Source: Candidatus Phosphitivorax anaerolimi (GTDB taxonomy: Bacteria; Desulfobacterota; Desulfomonilia; UBA1062). Taken from it: DNA of 64,000 bases. This document shows, in pieces, positions 1 through 7,568 of this stretch. The notes beneath the pieces are model-generated. The model saw nothing but the letters and a program-made list of their open reading frames with translations. It did not search any database and had not been told where the DNA came from. Within the stretch, counting starts at the first letter, position 1, and every line of letters begins with the position of its first letter. Position numbers and translations under genes: made by a program. The stretch spans positions 1 to 64,000 of the forward strand of contig MPOS01000018.1 in NCBI GenBank assembly GCA_001896555.1, written 5' to 3'.

Positions 1-748
1 CCTCAGCCCCGTTGACCTTCACGATCCGACCATCACGAACCTGAAGCTCCAACTGACACCCAACACCACAATACGGACACGTCGTACGCACCTTCTCCAC
101 ATCACTGAAGCGCGCTACCCCTATGGACTTCTTGGCGGTGAGCGCACCTACGGGACAGATCTGGATGCATTCCCCGCACTGGACGCATGTCGAATCTCCC
201 ATGGATGCGTCGAGACCGAAGCCGATCCTTGCGTCGTATCCTCTATTCACCACCCTGACGGCGCGGTTGACCACCACATGGTTGCACGCCTCAACACACC
301 TTCCGCAGAGGATGCACCGGGTGTGGTCCAGGCGGATGAATGCCGAGCTGTCGTCGAAATCGGCGGGATATTTTTCGCTCCTTCGATCCTGGTCATCGAT
401 CTTCAGGTAATATGCGGCATCCTGCAATTCGCATTCCCCGCTCTTTTCGCAGACGATACAGTCGTGGTTGCCCGAAGAGATCGCGAGTTTGATCACGAAA
501 CGCTGGGCCTCGATCACCTGCTCGGAATCCGTGACGATCTCCATGCCGTCAGACACCGTGGTGTTGCACGAGGTCACCAGGGCGGGCCTGCCCTTTACCT
601 CGACCACGCACGCCCTGCACCGCGCGGCCGCCCCGACTTTCTCGTGATAGCACAGGGTGGGGATATACACCCCGTGAGCCCGGGCCACCTCCAGAATGGT
701 TTGCCCCTTGGTTGCAGTATATGGCCTGCCGTTGATGAAAACCTTCAT
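1..748 (-). CDS. NAD-linked formate dehydrogenase alpha subunit, N-terminal part (partial at window edge)
   Basis: The reading frame is open from the ATG at 748 to the window edge, about 249 codons, so only the N-terminal electron-transfer module is visible. In order it shows a plant-type 2Fe-2S domain (CxxxxxxxxxxCRAC pattern near residues 33-50), a His-Cys type segment (GNHDCIVCEKSGEC), two 4Fe-4S ferredoxin motifs (CILCGRCVEAC and CVQCGECIQIC), and then TTCPYCGVGC, the 4Fe-4S motif that opens molybdopterin oxidoreductase domains. That last motif separates it from HndD-type [FeFe] hydrogenases, which share the front end. Its start overlaps the stop of the receiver gene by one base, and NuoE/NuoF-like genes lie upstream, so it is the catalytic subunit of a cytoplasmic NAD(P)-coupled complex. 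Formate as substrate is inferred from the architecture and from the adjacent molybdate genes. The Sec/Cys active-site residue lies outside the window. Confidence 0.88.
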   Translation of the reverse strand, partial: MKVFINGRPYTATKGQTILEVARAHGVYIPTLCYHEKVGAAARCRACVVEVKGRPALVTSCNTTVSDGMEIVTDSEQVIEAQRFVIKLAISSGNHDCIVCEKSGECELQDAAYYLKIDDQDRRSEKYPADFDDSSAFIRLDHTRCILCGRCVEACNHVVVNRAVRVVNRGYDARIGFGLDASMGDSTCVQCGECIQICPVGALTAKKSIGVARFSDVEKVRTTCPYCGVGCQLELQVRDGRIVKVNGAE

Positions 749-1143
749 TACTTTTCCCCCCTTGCAGACAGGAGTTCCTCGACCTTTCCCGTGAGGTCTG
801 AAGGTTTGATGGGTTTGGTTAAAAAGGCATCGATGCCGATGTCCTCATCTGCCGGAAACAATGTTGAGTAATCGGTGTTCGCAATCGACGTCACCATGAT
901 GATGGGGATGTTGCGAAAAGCCGAATCTTCCCTCATGAAACGGCTCATGTTCACTCCGTCGAGGATGCTCGACATGATGACGTCCAGGATCACCAGTCCT
1001 GGTTTCTCCCGGGCCAGAACGGCCCTGCCGTGGCTGCCGTTACCGGCGGATATCACGTCGTATCCGTTCTGTTCAAGGACGGTTTTCGCAAAGAAAACAA
1101 AATCGGCATCGTCATCGACCACCAGTATTTTTGTCTTTTCCAT
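748..1143 (-). CDS. Single-domain response regulator (CheY-like receiver)
   Basis: A 131-residue stand-alone receiver domain. It has the acidic pair in ILVVDDDAD, the phospho-acceptor Asp in VILDVIM, the switch Thr in MVTS and the Lys in LTKPIKP, and no output domain. The start at 1143 is chosen because AAGGAG lies 7 bases upstream; an earlier ATG at 1176 overlaps the stop of the NuoF-like gene as ATGA and would add 11 unremarkable residues. It sits between the flavin subunit and catalytic subunit genes of the formate dehydrogenase and overlaps the latter by one base, so it is almost certainly co-transcribed and co-translated. Its role is unknown; it may link dehydrogenase expression or activity to a sensor kinase encoded elsewhere. 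Confidence 0.88.
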   Translation of the reverse strand: MEKTKILVVDDDADFVFFAKTVLEQNGYDVISAGNGSHGRAVLAREKPGLVILDVIMSSILDGVNMSRFMREDSAFRNIPIIMVTSIANTDYSTLFPADEDIGIDAFLTKPIKPSDLTGKVEELLSARGEK

Positions 1144-1175
1144 GGGATTCTCCTTCTTATGTGCCGGGCGAATCA

Positions 1176-2426
1176 TCAGACAGCCTTCACTTTTTCCTCG
1201 AATTCATCGCGGAAAAGCCGTAAGCCGGAGAGGATCGGTTCGGCCATGCCGGTGCCCATCGGGCAGAAGGTCCTGCCGTAGATCCCGTGGGCGAGATATT
1301 CGAGGTCATCGATGTCCCGTGCCGTGCCCGTGCCTGCCGCGAGCCTTTCCAGATGCTCCAGCATGCGTTTTCCTCCGACGCGGCAGGGCAGGCAGTTGCC
1401 GCACGATTCGTGCACGAAGAAGCGGGTGATGCGTCTGACTACCTCCACCATATCCGTTGTCTCGTCCATCACGATGACGGCCCCTGTCCCCAGCGCTGTG
1501 CCGGCCGCCTTCAGGGTTTCGAACGCCATGGGCGTGGATATCCTGTCCGCGCTTATGATGGGAGTGGATGCACCGCCTGGAATGATCGCCTTGATGGACC
1601 TCCCCATTCGGACGCCCCCCGCATGTTCATAGATGATGTCCTTCAAGCGTGTCCCCAGAGGCAGCTCGTAGTTGCCGGGACAATTGACATGACCGCTCAC
1701 GCAGAAGATCTTTATCCCCTTGCTCTCCTTGGTGCCGATGCTTGAATACCACTGAGCGCCCCTCAGAACGATGTGCGGGATATTCGCAAGCGTCTCCACG
1801 TTCTGCACAAGCGTAGGCTTGCCCCATAAGCCGCTTTGTGCCGGGTAGGGGGGTTTGGCGCGCGGAACGCCCCGTTTGCCCTCGAGCGATTCGATCATCG
1901 CAGTCTCTTCGCCGCAGATATACGCGCCTGCACCGCGATGGACCGATACATCGAGATCAAAGCCGCTTCCGAGGATGTTGCGGCCGAGGTATCCATGCTG
2001 GTAGGCATCCGAGATCGCCTTGATCCACCGTTTGACGCCCAGGAAGAACTCGCCGCGGATATAGACGAAAGCCCGGTGAGCCCCGATGGCGTATGCGGAG
2101 ATGATCACCCCCTCCAGGATCGAATGCGGATCCCTCTCCACGATGAGGCGGTCCTTGAATGTGCCCGGCTCGCCCTCATCGGTGTTGACCGCAAGGTATT
2201 TGACCGGGGCGTCTTTGGGCATGAAATCCCACTTGGCGCCTGTCGGAAAACCCGCTCCGCCCCGCCCTTTGAGCCCGGACGCCTTCACCTCGGCGATAAT
2301 CGCCTCAGGAGACATCTTCAGCGCCTTCCGCAGCGCTGTATATCCCCCGTAACGCAGGTAGGTGGATATCTTTTCCGAGTTGGGGCGGTGGACGTTTGCC
2401 AGGAGAACTTTCTCGTGCTGTGGCAT
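1176..2426 (-). CDS. NuoF-like NAD(P)/FMN-binding subunit of formate dehydrogenase
   Basis: A 416-residue homologue of the complex I 51 kDa subunit and of HndC/FdsB proteins. It shows the glycine-rich NADH/FMN motif GRGGAGFPTGAKW, the second FMN motif GAGAYICGEETA, a SLBB-type middle region, and a C-terminal 4Fe-4S site ESCGNCLPCRVG with a fourth Cys in GRTFCPMG. The start at 2426 is preferred over the upstream in-frame start at 2489 because GGGGGAGGTG lies just before it, and it begins one base after the NuoE-like stop. It should pass electrons between formate oxidation and NAD(P) in the cytoplasm. Members of this family occur in formate dehydrogenases and hydrogenases; the Mop motif in the downstream subunit decides for formate dehydrogenase. 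Confidence 0.9.
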   Translation of the reverse strand: MPQHEKVLLANVHRPNSEKISTYLRYGGYTALRKALKMSPEAIIAEVKASGLKGRGGAGFPTGAKWDFMPKDAPVKYLAVNTDEGEPGTFKDRLIVERDPHSILEGVIISAYAIGAHRAFVYIRGEFFLGVKRWIKAISDAYQHGYLGRNILGSGFDLDVSVHRGAGAYICGEETAMIESLEGKRGVPRAKPPYPAQSGLWGKPTLVQNVETLANIPHIVLRGAQWYSSIGTKESKGIKIFCVSGHVNCPGNYELPLGTRLKDIIYEHAGGVRMGRSIKAIIPGGASTPIISADRISTPMAFETLKAAGTALGTGAVIVMDETTDMVEVVRRITRFFVHESCGNCLPCRVGGKRMLEHLERLAAGTGTARDIDDLEYLAHGIYGRTFCPMGTGMAEPILSGLRLFRDEFEEKVKAV

Positions 2427-2427
2427 A

Positions 2428-2904
2428 CTACACCTCCCCCATGAGGCGTTCGAGAATGTCGTCAATGCTTGCCGGAGAGAGGTTTTCATAGAGCTGATCG
2501 TTTACGCGCATGGCAGGCGCCGTGCCGCAGGAGGCAAGGCACTGCACGGTTTCCAGGGTGAACCTTCCGTCGCTCGTCGTCTCTCCCGGTTTGATGCCCA
2601 GTTTTGCGCCGACATACTCGACAACCCGTTCGGCGCCGTCATTCAGATAGCACGAGAGTCCTTCGCACACCTGGATGACATAGCGGCCGACGGGCTCCAT
2701 CCGAAACAGGGTATAGAAGCTCGCCGTGCTGTATACCTCGGAGTCTGTCAATCCCAGGCGCTTCGCTACCTGGTGCAGGGCGTCCCTGGTGAGATATCCC
2801 TTCTGTTCCTGTGCAATGTAGAGCGCGGCAAGGAGCATGGCTCGCTTTGCCGGATCGATGATTGCCGTTGAATCGGTTTTTTTTGAAACTTTCGCGCCAG
2901 CCAT
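2428..2904 (-). CDS. NuoE-like 2Fe-2S subunit of formate dehydrogenase
   Basis: A 158-residue thioredoxin-fold 2Fe-2S protein of the complex I 24 kDa (NuoE/HndA/FdsG) family. The four cluster ligands are visible as CEGLSC and CLASC. An N-terminal helical bundle (around YIAQEQKGYLTRDALHQVA) is typical of the family. AAGGAG precedes the ATG at a suitable distance. It is the first gene of the minus-strand operon and is followed after one base by the NuoF-like gene, so the two are probably translationally coupled. The divergent neighbour across 393 bases is modA. Confidence 0.9.
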   Translation of the reverse strand: MAGAKVSKKTDSTAIIDPAKRAMLLAALYIAQEQKGYLTRDALHQVAKRLGLTDSEVYSTASFYTLFRMEPVGRYVIQVCEGLSCYLNDGAERVVEYVGAKLGIKPGETTSDGRFTLETVQCLASCGTAPAMRVNDQLYENLSPASIDDILERLMGEV

Positions 2905-3297
2905 TCAGCAGACTCCTTTCAAACAGCGGTAATACGCATGTGCATCATGCCGGCAGGATGCAACTGCGTATGGTGCAATGAGGTTGTCTGGGGTCAAAGC
3001 AATAATAATGCCATGGAAATCATAATAAAATAACCAAACAAATCAATTTGTTAAGATGATAAACCAATCATGTGGGAGAAAAATGGGGTATTTTACCCCT
3101 GCGGGAGGGGATATATGCCCCCCCTCTCTTTAGGAAGATAGGAAGAATGGGTGACAACCCTGCGAGAAGAGTGTATTTCAGTAACGGTCATATTAAAATA
3201 TTTGTGTCAGGGAGGATGAAAGTCAGTAACTAGGTGCTTGTCCGGTAGGTTTTATTATGGTAACAATAACATAATTAATGGGTAAGGGGAGGAGTCC
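2905..3297. promoter_or_regulatory. Divergent control region between formate dehydrogenase operon and mod operon
   Basis: This 393-base region is more AT-rich than its surroundings and carries no gene. It contains a 6-bp inverted repeat AACAAA-tcaa-TTTGTT (3037-3052), a perfect hairpin GGGGTA-ttt-TACCCC (3085-3099), and a loose TTGTCC-N17-TAACAA promoter-like pair shortly before modA. It must hold the promoters of two divergent operons that share molybdenum. No sequence resembling the classical ModE site was found. Assigning the repeats as operators is inference. Confidence 0.45.
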
Positions 3298-4044
3298 GTG
3301 AGGATAAAAACATCGATACTGATTGCGCTGATATTTCTCTGGGGATTTCCCGCCGCTGCTTCCGAAGGGAAGCTCCTTGTCGCGGTAGCTGCGAACTTCA
3401 TGGCGCCCTTCACCGAGATCGCAGCCGCATTTGAAAAGGAGAGCGGATGCCGCGTCGAGCCCGTGTTCTCCTCAACGGGCAAGCTCTATGCCCAGATCAT
3501 CAACAATGCCCCCTATGATATGTTCCTTGCCGCAGACAAGCAACGGCCCGGGCTGCTCTTCAAGGACGGCCTGTGCGAGGAGCCCTTTGTCTATGCCCGG
3601 GGAGAGATCGTCCTCTTCTCGCAGCAGAGCGATTTCTGCGCCCGGTTTGCCGACTGGACCGAGGCGGTGCGGTCGGACGCGGTCGAGAAGATCGCCATTG
3701 CCAATCCCGAGACCGCCCCATACGGCGCCGCCGCCGTGGCCGCTCTGAAAGAGGCGGGCCTCTTTGAGAGCCTTCAGGGCAAGTATGTATTTCCCCAGGA
3801 TATCGGCCAGGCGTTCCAGTATGCCTCAACCGGTTCTGTTCAGGCCGGGTTCTGCGCCCTTTCGTCCGCCTTGACCGATGAGGGGAAGAAGGGCTGCTAT
3901 TTCCCAGTGAAGCAGGCCCCTCAGGTCGTCCAGGCCGCCTGCATCCTCAAGAGAACGCAAAACCGCGAGGCCGCGCAGAAGCTCGCCGAATTCCTTTCGG
4001 CTCAGGGCGGTGTCATGATCAAGGAGAAGTATGGATACCGGTAG
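3298..4044 (+). CDS. modA: Molybdate ABC transporter, periplasmic binding protein
   Basis: A 248-residue protein starting at GTG with GGGGAGGAG upstream. A Sec signal peptide (residues 1-22, hydrophobic core TSILIALIFLWGFPAAA) is followed by the ModA signature region LLVAVAANFMAPF and the ligand-loop segment FSSTGKLYAQI, both typical of group II periplasmic oxyanion-binding proteins. It binds molybdate or tungstate in the periplasm and delivers it to ModBC. The modB start lies inside its last codons (14-base overlap), so the genes are coupled. Tungstate specificity cannot be excluded from sequence alone. Confidence 0.92.
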   Translation: MRIKTSILIALIFLWGFPAAASEGKLLVAVAANFMAPFTEIAAAFEKESGCRVEPVFSSTGKLYAQIINNAPYDMFLAADKQRPGLLFKDGLCEEPFVYARGEIVLFSQQSDFCARFADWTEAVRSDAVEKIAIANPETAPYGAAAVAALKEAGLFESLQGKYVFPQDIGQAFQYASTGSVQAGFCALSSALTDEGKKGCYFPVKQAPQVVQAACILKRTQNREAAQKLAEFLSAQGGVMIKEKYGYR

Positions 4045-4714
4045 CATTCTCGGTCCGTTATGGATCTCCTTCAAGCTCGCGGCGGCTACCACGGTCGTGC
4101 TCCTTGCCGCCGGGTCCTTTCTCGCCTATCTCCTGGTGTATCGAAAGGTGCCGGCCAGGGCCGTGGTGGAGTCACTCATCAGCCTGCCCATCGTGCTTCC
4201 CCCCACGGTGCTGGGTTTTTACCTGCTGATCCTGATGGGGCCGAAGGGGACCTTCGGCAGGGCGTGGGAAGGGCTTTTCCAATCCTCCCTCCTCTTTACC
4301 TTCGCCGGTATCGTGATCGCATCGGTCATCTCCAGCCTGCCCTTTGCGGTCCAGCCGCTCAAGGCCGCATTCGCCAAGATAGACAGGAGGATTCTCGAGA
4401 ATGCCCATGTCCTGGGCCTGTCGTCTCTTGCAACATTTTTCCGTGTGGTCGTGCCCAATTCGGCTGCGGGCTTTGCAGCCGCATCGATCCTCGTGTTCCT
4501 GCATACCATGGGTGAATTCGGGGTGATCCTCATGGTGGGAGGCAGTATCCCGGGAGAGACGAAAGTCGCCTCCATCGCCATCTTCGAGGCTGTTGAATCG
4601 CTCAGATACCGGGATGCCTGGGTCCTCTCCCTGGTCCTGGCCCTGGTGAGCTTTTCGTTCCTGCTGGTGATCAACGCGTTGAACAAAGGGGAGTACGATG
4701 GCATTAAGGGCTGA
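4031..4714 (+). CDS. modB: Molybdate ABC transporter permease
   Basis: A 227-residue inner-membrane permease with about five or six hydrophobic segments. The EAA-loop region after ENAHVLGLSSLATFFRVVVPN is the site that contacts the ATPase, and FLHTMGEFGVILMVGGSIPGET is characteristic of ModB. AAGGAG within the end of modA serves as its ribosome site. The gene overlaps modA at its start and modC at its end (17 bases), giving a tightly coupled modABC unit. Length agrees with the family. Confidence 0.92.
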   Translation: MDTGSILGPLWISFKLAAATTVVLLAAGSFLAYLLVYRKVPARAVVESLISLPIVLPPTVLGFYLLILMGPKGTFGRAWEGLFQSSLLFTFAGIVIASVISSLPFAVQPLKAAFAKIDRRILENAHVLGLSSLATFFRVVVPNSAAGFAAASILVFLHTMGEFGVILMVGGSIPGETKVASIAIFEAVESLRYRDAWVLSLVLALVSFSFLLVINALNKGEYDGIKG

Positions 4715-5447
4715 GATCAGGAAAAAGCTGAACCACTTCACCCTGGACATCTCCCTGGCATGCGCAGGGGGAAGGATCCTCTCTCTTGTCGGGCCTTCGG
4801 GCTCGGGCAAGACCACAATCTTGAGGATCATCGCAGGCCTGGAAAAGCCTGACGAGGGGACCATCACCTGCGGTGAGGAGATCTGGGTGAATACCGGGAG
4901 AGGCACATTTCTTCCAACGCAAAAGAGGCGCCTTGCCATGGTTTTTCAGGACTTTGCGCTGTTCCCCCACCTCAGTGTGTTCAACAACGTCTGCTTTGCC
5001 GCGCGGGACAGGTCCCTCGCCGAGATGCTCATGAAACGATTCGGGATATGGCACCTGAAGGATACCAGACCGCAGTCCATCTCCGGAGGAGAGAGGCAGC
5101 GGGCCGCCATCTGTCAGGCCCTGGCGCGTGAACCCAAGGTGCTCCTCATGGACGAGCCCTTTTCCGCCCTCGATCCGATCACCCGCAGGAAGCTCCGCAT
5201 GGCCGTTGCGGAGATGAAGCACGAGCTGAAGATTCCCATCATCCATGTCACACACGACATCAGAGAGGCGCTCTTCCTGGGTGACGAGATCGTCCCGGTC
5301 GTCAGCGGAAAGATCTTTCAGAAATGGATCCTGCAGTTCATGCTCACGATGCGGGGCGAAGGTCTGTGTCCTGATCGCACCGCTCAGGAGGATCAGGGAG
5401 ATATCGAACTGGAGATCTATGATGCGAGAAAGGAGTGTAAGAGATGA
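4698..5447 (+). CDS. modC: Molybdate ABC transporter ATP-binding protein lacking the C-terminal TOBE domain
   Basis: A 249-residue ABC ATPase with Walker A GPSGSGKTT, Q-loop VFQDFALFPH, signature SGGERQR, Walker B VLLMDEPFSALD and switch His in IHVTHD. Canonical ModC proteins are around 350 residues because a C-terminal TOBE/molbindin domain binds oxyanion. Here only a short tail of about 40 residues follows the ATPase, and a separate molbindin gene lies at 6153-6362. The split may leave oxyanion sensing to the free molbindin. It is translated from an ATG within the end of modB, with GGGGAG upstream. Confidence 0.9.
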   Translation: MALRAEIRKKLNHFTLDISLACAGGRILSLVGPSGSGKTTILRIIAGLEKPDEGTITCGEEIWVNTGRGTFLPTQKRRLAMVFQDFALFPHLSVFNNVCFAARDRSLAEMLMKRFGIWHLKDTRPQSISGGERQRAAICQALAREPKVLLMDEPFSALDPITRRKLRMAVAEMKHELKIPIIHVTHDIREALFLGDEIVPVVSGKIFQKWILQFMLTMRGEGLCPDRTAQEDQGDIELEIYDARKECKR

Positions 5448-6070
5448 ACATCGGGCCTTATTCGATTGAAGATTACATGCATCTGGTCAAGTCGTTTCAC
5501 GGCAACGTAGCGCCGGGGCTTATCATCGGCGGGTTCATGGTGGACCTCGCCAAGAGTGAACTGCCCGACGGGGTGCTGTTCGACGCCATCAGCGAGACAA
5601 AAACCTGCCTTCCCGACGCTCTCCAGCTCCTCACGCCCTGCACCATCGGCAACGGCTGGCTCAAGGTCATGGACTTCGGCCGCTTTGCCCTGTGCCTGTA
5701 TGACAAGTATGAAGGCAAGGGGGTGAGGGTGTTCCTGGACCCGGAAAAATTGAATTCCTGGCCGGAGATCAAGACATGGTTCTTCAAGCTCAAGCCAAAG
5801 TCAGAGCAGGACCCCGATGCCCTCAGAGACCAGATCGTAGAGGCCGGGACGGACATCCTCACGGTGCAGCATGTCACGGTTGACACGGCTTCGCTTCAGA
5901 AGAAGGGCAAAGGCGCCATCGCTCTCTGCCCGTCTTGCGGAGAATCATATCCTGCAAAGGATGGAGCGGCGTGCCTGGCCTGTCAGGGAAACAGCCCGTA
6001 CAAAAAGGAGCCGCACGATGCGGCCCCCGGCCTCCGGATTGTATCCAAACCCAAAAACGACCGCGACTGA
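5444..6070 (+). CDS. FmdE-family protein with C-terminal zinc ribbon
   Basis: A 208-residue protein resembling FmdE (formylmethanofuran dehydrogenase subunit E-like). The N-terminal part has the family features FHGNVAPGLIIGGFM and a Cys-containing stretch (TKTCLPDALQLLTPCTIGNG). The C-terminus carries a zinc ribbon CPSCGESYPAKDGAACLAC near residues 164-182. Its ATG overlaps the modC stop (ATGA), placing it firmly in the mod operon. FmdE-like proteins recur next to molybdenum enzyme or molybdate transport genes in non-methanogens, where a metal or cofactor handling role is suspected; no reaction is established. The methanogenic function should not be transferred to this gene. Confidence 0.83.
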   Translation: MNIGPYSIEDYMHLVKSFHGNVAPGLIIGGFMVDLAKSELPDGVLFDAISETKTCLPDALQLLTPCTIGNGWLKVMDFGRFALCLYDKYEGKGVRVFLDPEKLNSWPEIKTWFFKLKPKSEQDPDALRDQIVEAGTDILTVQHVTVDTASLQKKGKGAIALCPSCGESYPAKDGAACLACQGNSPYKKEPHDAAPGLRIVSKPKNDRD

Positions 6071-6152
6071 GTTGTATCCGCACGCCGGACCTTGATACTG
6101 ATGTCTGTATCGCTACTCCTTAAGATTATCAACAGAAGGAGGAGCGGATACG

Positions 6153-6362
6153 ATGAAGATAAGCGCACGGAATGTCTTGAAGGGCAAGGTGAAGAAGGTC
6201 ACTCCCGGAGCGGTCAATACCGAAGTGGTCGTGGCGCTGTCCGGAGGCAGTGAGATCGTTTCCATCATCACCAGGGAATCGGCCGAGAACATGCAGATCG
6301 CCGAAGGGAAAGACGTCGCCGCGGTCATCAAGGCATCGAACGTGATGCTGGCTGTGGATTGA
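6153..6362 (+). CDS. Molbindin (solitary TOBE/Mop domain protein)
   Basis: A 69-residue single Mop domain. It opens with MKISARNVLKGKVKKV and continues with the typical GAVNTEVVVAL and ESAENMQIAEGKDVAAVIKAS stretches. Such proteins assemble into hexamers that bind molybdate or tungstate in the cytoplasm for storage or buffering. AGAAGGAGGAG stands before the ATG. It is the last gene of the mod operon and complements ModC, which lacks this domain. A strong GC hairpin follows immediately. Confidence 0.92.
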   Translation: MKISARNVLKGKVKKVTPGAVNTEVVVALSGGSEIVSIITRESAENMQIAEGKDVAAVIKASNVMLAVD

Positions 6363-6369
6363 TAACCCC

Positions 6370-6392
6370 GGCCCGGGGCTGAACCCCGGGCC
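6370..6392. terminator. GC-rich hairpin between convergent genes
   Basis: A perfect 9-bp stem GGCCCGGGG with a 5-base loop and its complement CCCCGGGCC lies between the molbindin stop and the convergent 3-hydroxyacyl-CoA dehydrogenase stop. No T-run follows on either strand, so it may act as a weak bidirectional terminator or mRNA end stabiliser. Confidence 0.55.
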
Positions 6393-6401
6393 GAGTTCGC
6401 G

Positions 6402-7541
6402 TCAGATCTCTATCGCGCCTTTCTGAAGCGTCTTGGTGGGCCTGAATATCTCGATGCCGAACTTGTCGGCGAGCTCGGTGCACTTCGCAACCAGGGTAGG
6501 GTAGCCGATGCTCTTGGCGAGCATGAAGGGTCCGATGCCGCCGCCTCCGTTGGCGATTGCGGTGTCGATGTCCTTCGGATCGGTCACCACCCCTTCCTCC
6601 AGGAGCTTGGTGGCCTCGTTCGCCTGGAGCGCGATCATGTGCGTGGGATCGTACTCGCTGGTGGGGCTGGAGACGTCGATCGCGGGCCTGCCGGCCGACC
6701 AGTCGTAGATCCCTTTACCCGTCTTCTTGCCGAGCCGGCCCAGGGCTACGAGGTCCTTCAGCGCCTTTCGCGGCGTATAGTCAGGTGAGAGGGTCTTTGC
6801 ATAGTAGCCTTGCGTGTGCAGCACGATGTCCAGGCCCACGTAGTCGAGCAGCTCGAAGGGGGTCATGGGCATCACGGGCTTGAAGACCGCGTCGAAATCG
6901 TTGGGCTTGGGCGATCCCTTATCGAGGATGAGCTGCAGGAGCAGGGCCGTGGGGGCGTTGACTCGGTTGTAGATGAAGCCCGGCGAGTCCTTCTGCACGA
7001 TTACCGGCACCTTGTTCATCTTTTTCGCCGTCTCGCAGGTGATCTCTATCGCCTCGGGCGAGGACTTTTCCGTGGATATCACCTCAACCAGCTTGAGCAG
7101 CACGGCCGGGTTGAAAAAGTGCATGCCCACCACGCTCTGAGGCCTCTTGGTCGCCGAAGCGATGGCGGTGATGCTCATGGATGAGGTGTTGCTCGCAAGT
7201 ACGGCGTGCTTCGGCGCAAGCGCATCCAAATCGGCGAAGAGCCTTTTCTTGATATCCAGGTCTTCGAACACCGCCTCGATCACCAGGTCGGCGTCGCCCA
7301 CCGCCTCCTTGAGGTCGGTGGTGGGTTTGAGCCGTGAGAACATCTCCCTGCTCTGGTCTTCTGTGATCTTGCCCTTGCCTGCGAACTTGTCCAGACTCTC
7401 TCTGATAGTGCTCACGCCCTTGTCGACGAAGCGCTGCTCGATGTCGTGCATGGCTACCGTAAAGCCCGCCATGATCCCTGCCTGGGCAATGCCGCTGCCC
7501 ATGGCGCCCGATCCGATCACTGCAATCTTCTTTACCTCCAT
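6402..7541 (-). CDS. 3-hydroxyacyl-CoA dehydrogenase (two C-terminal 3HCDH domains)
   Basis: A 379-residue NAD-dependent dehydrogenase oxidising (S)-3-hydroxyacyl-CoA to 3-ketoacyl-CoA. The Rossmann motif GSGAMGSGIAQAG opens the protein. HFFNPA, with the catalytic His, and the signature around DSPGFIYNRV follow. After the usual roughly 285-residue core a second 3HCDH-type domain (QANEATKLLEEGVVTDPKDID onward) makes it longer than typical 3-hydroxybutyryl-CoA dehydrogenases. AAAAGGAGGAGG precedes the ATG. The enoyl-CoA hydratase gene lies 27 bases upstream, so the two encode consecutive beta-oxidation steps in one operon. Confidence 0.93.
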   Translation of the reverse strand: MEVKKIAVIGSGAMGSGIAQAGIMAGFTVAMHDIEQRFVDKGVSTIRESLDKFAGKGKITEDQSREMFSRLKPTTDLKEAVGDADLVIEAVFEDLDIKKRLFADLDALAPKHAVLASNTSSMSITAIASATKRPQSVVGMHFFNPAVLLKLVEVISTEKSSPEAIEITCETAKKMNKVPVIVQKDSPGFIYNRVNAPTALLLQLILDKGSPKPNDFDAVFKPVMPMTPFELLDYVGLDIVLHTQGYYAKTLSPDYTPRKALKDLVALGRLGKKTGKGIYDWSAGRPAIDVSSPTSEYDPTHMIALQANEATKLLEEGVVTDPKDIDTAIANGGGGIGPFMLAKSIGYPTLVAKCTELADKFGIEIFRPTKTLQKGAIEI

Positions 7542-7568
7542 GATATCACCTCCTCCTTTTCCTTCATC

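Noticed and set aside
1-748. [FeFe] hydrogenase (HndD-like) identity for the partial alpha subunit
   Set aside because: The TTCPYCGVGC motif at the edge belongs to molybdopterin oxidoreductases, not to the H-cluster domain.
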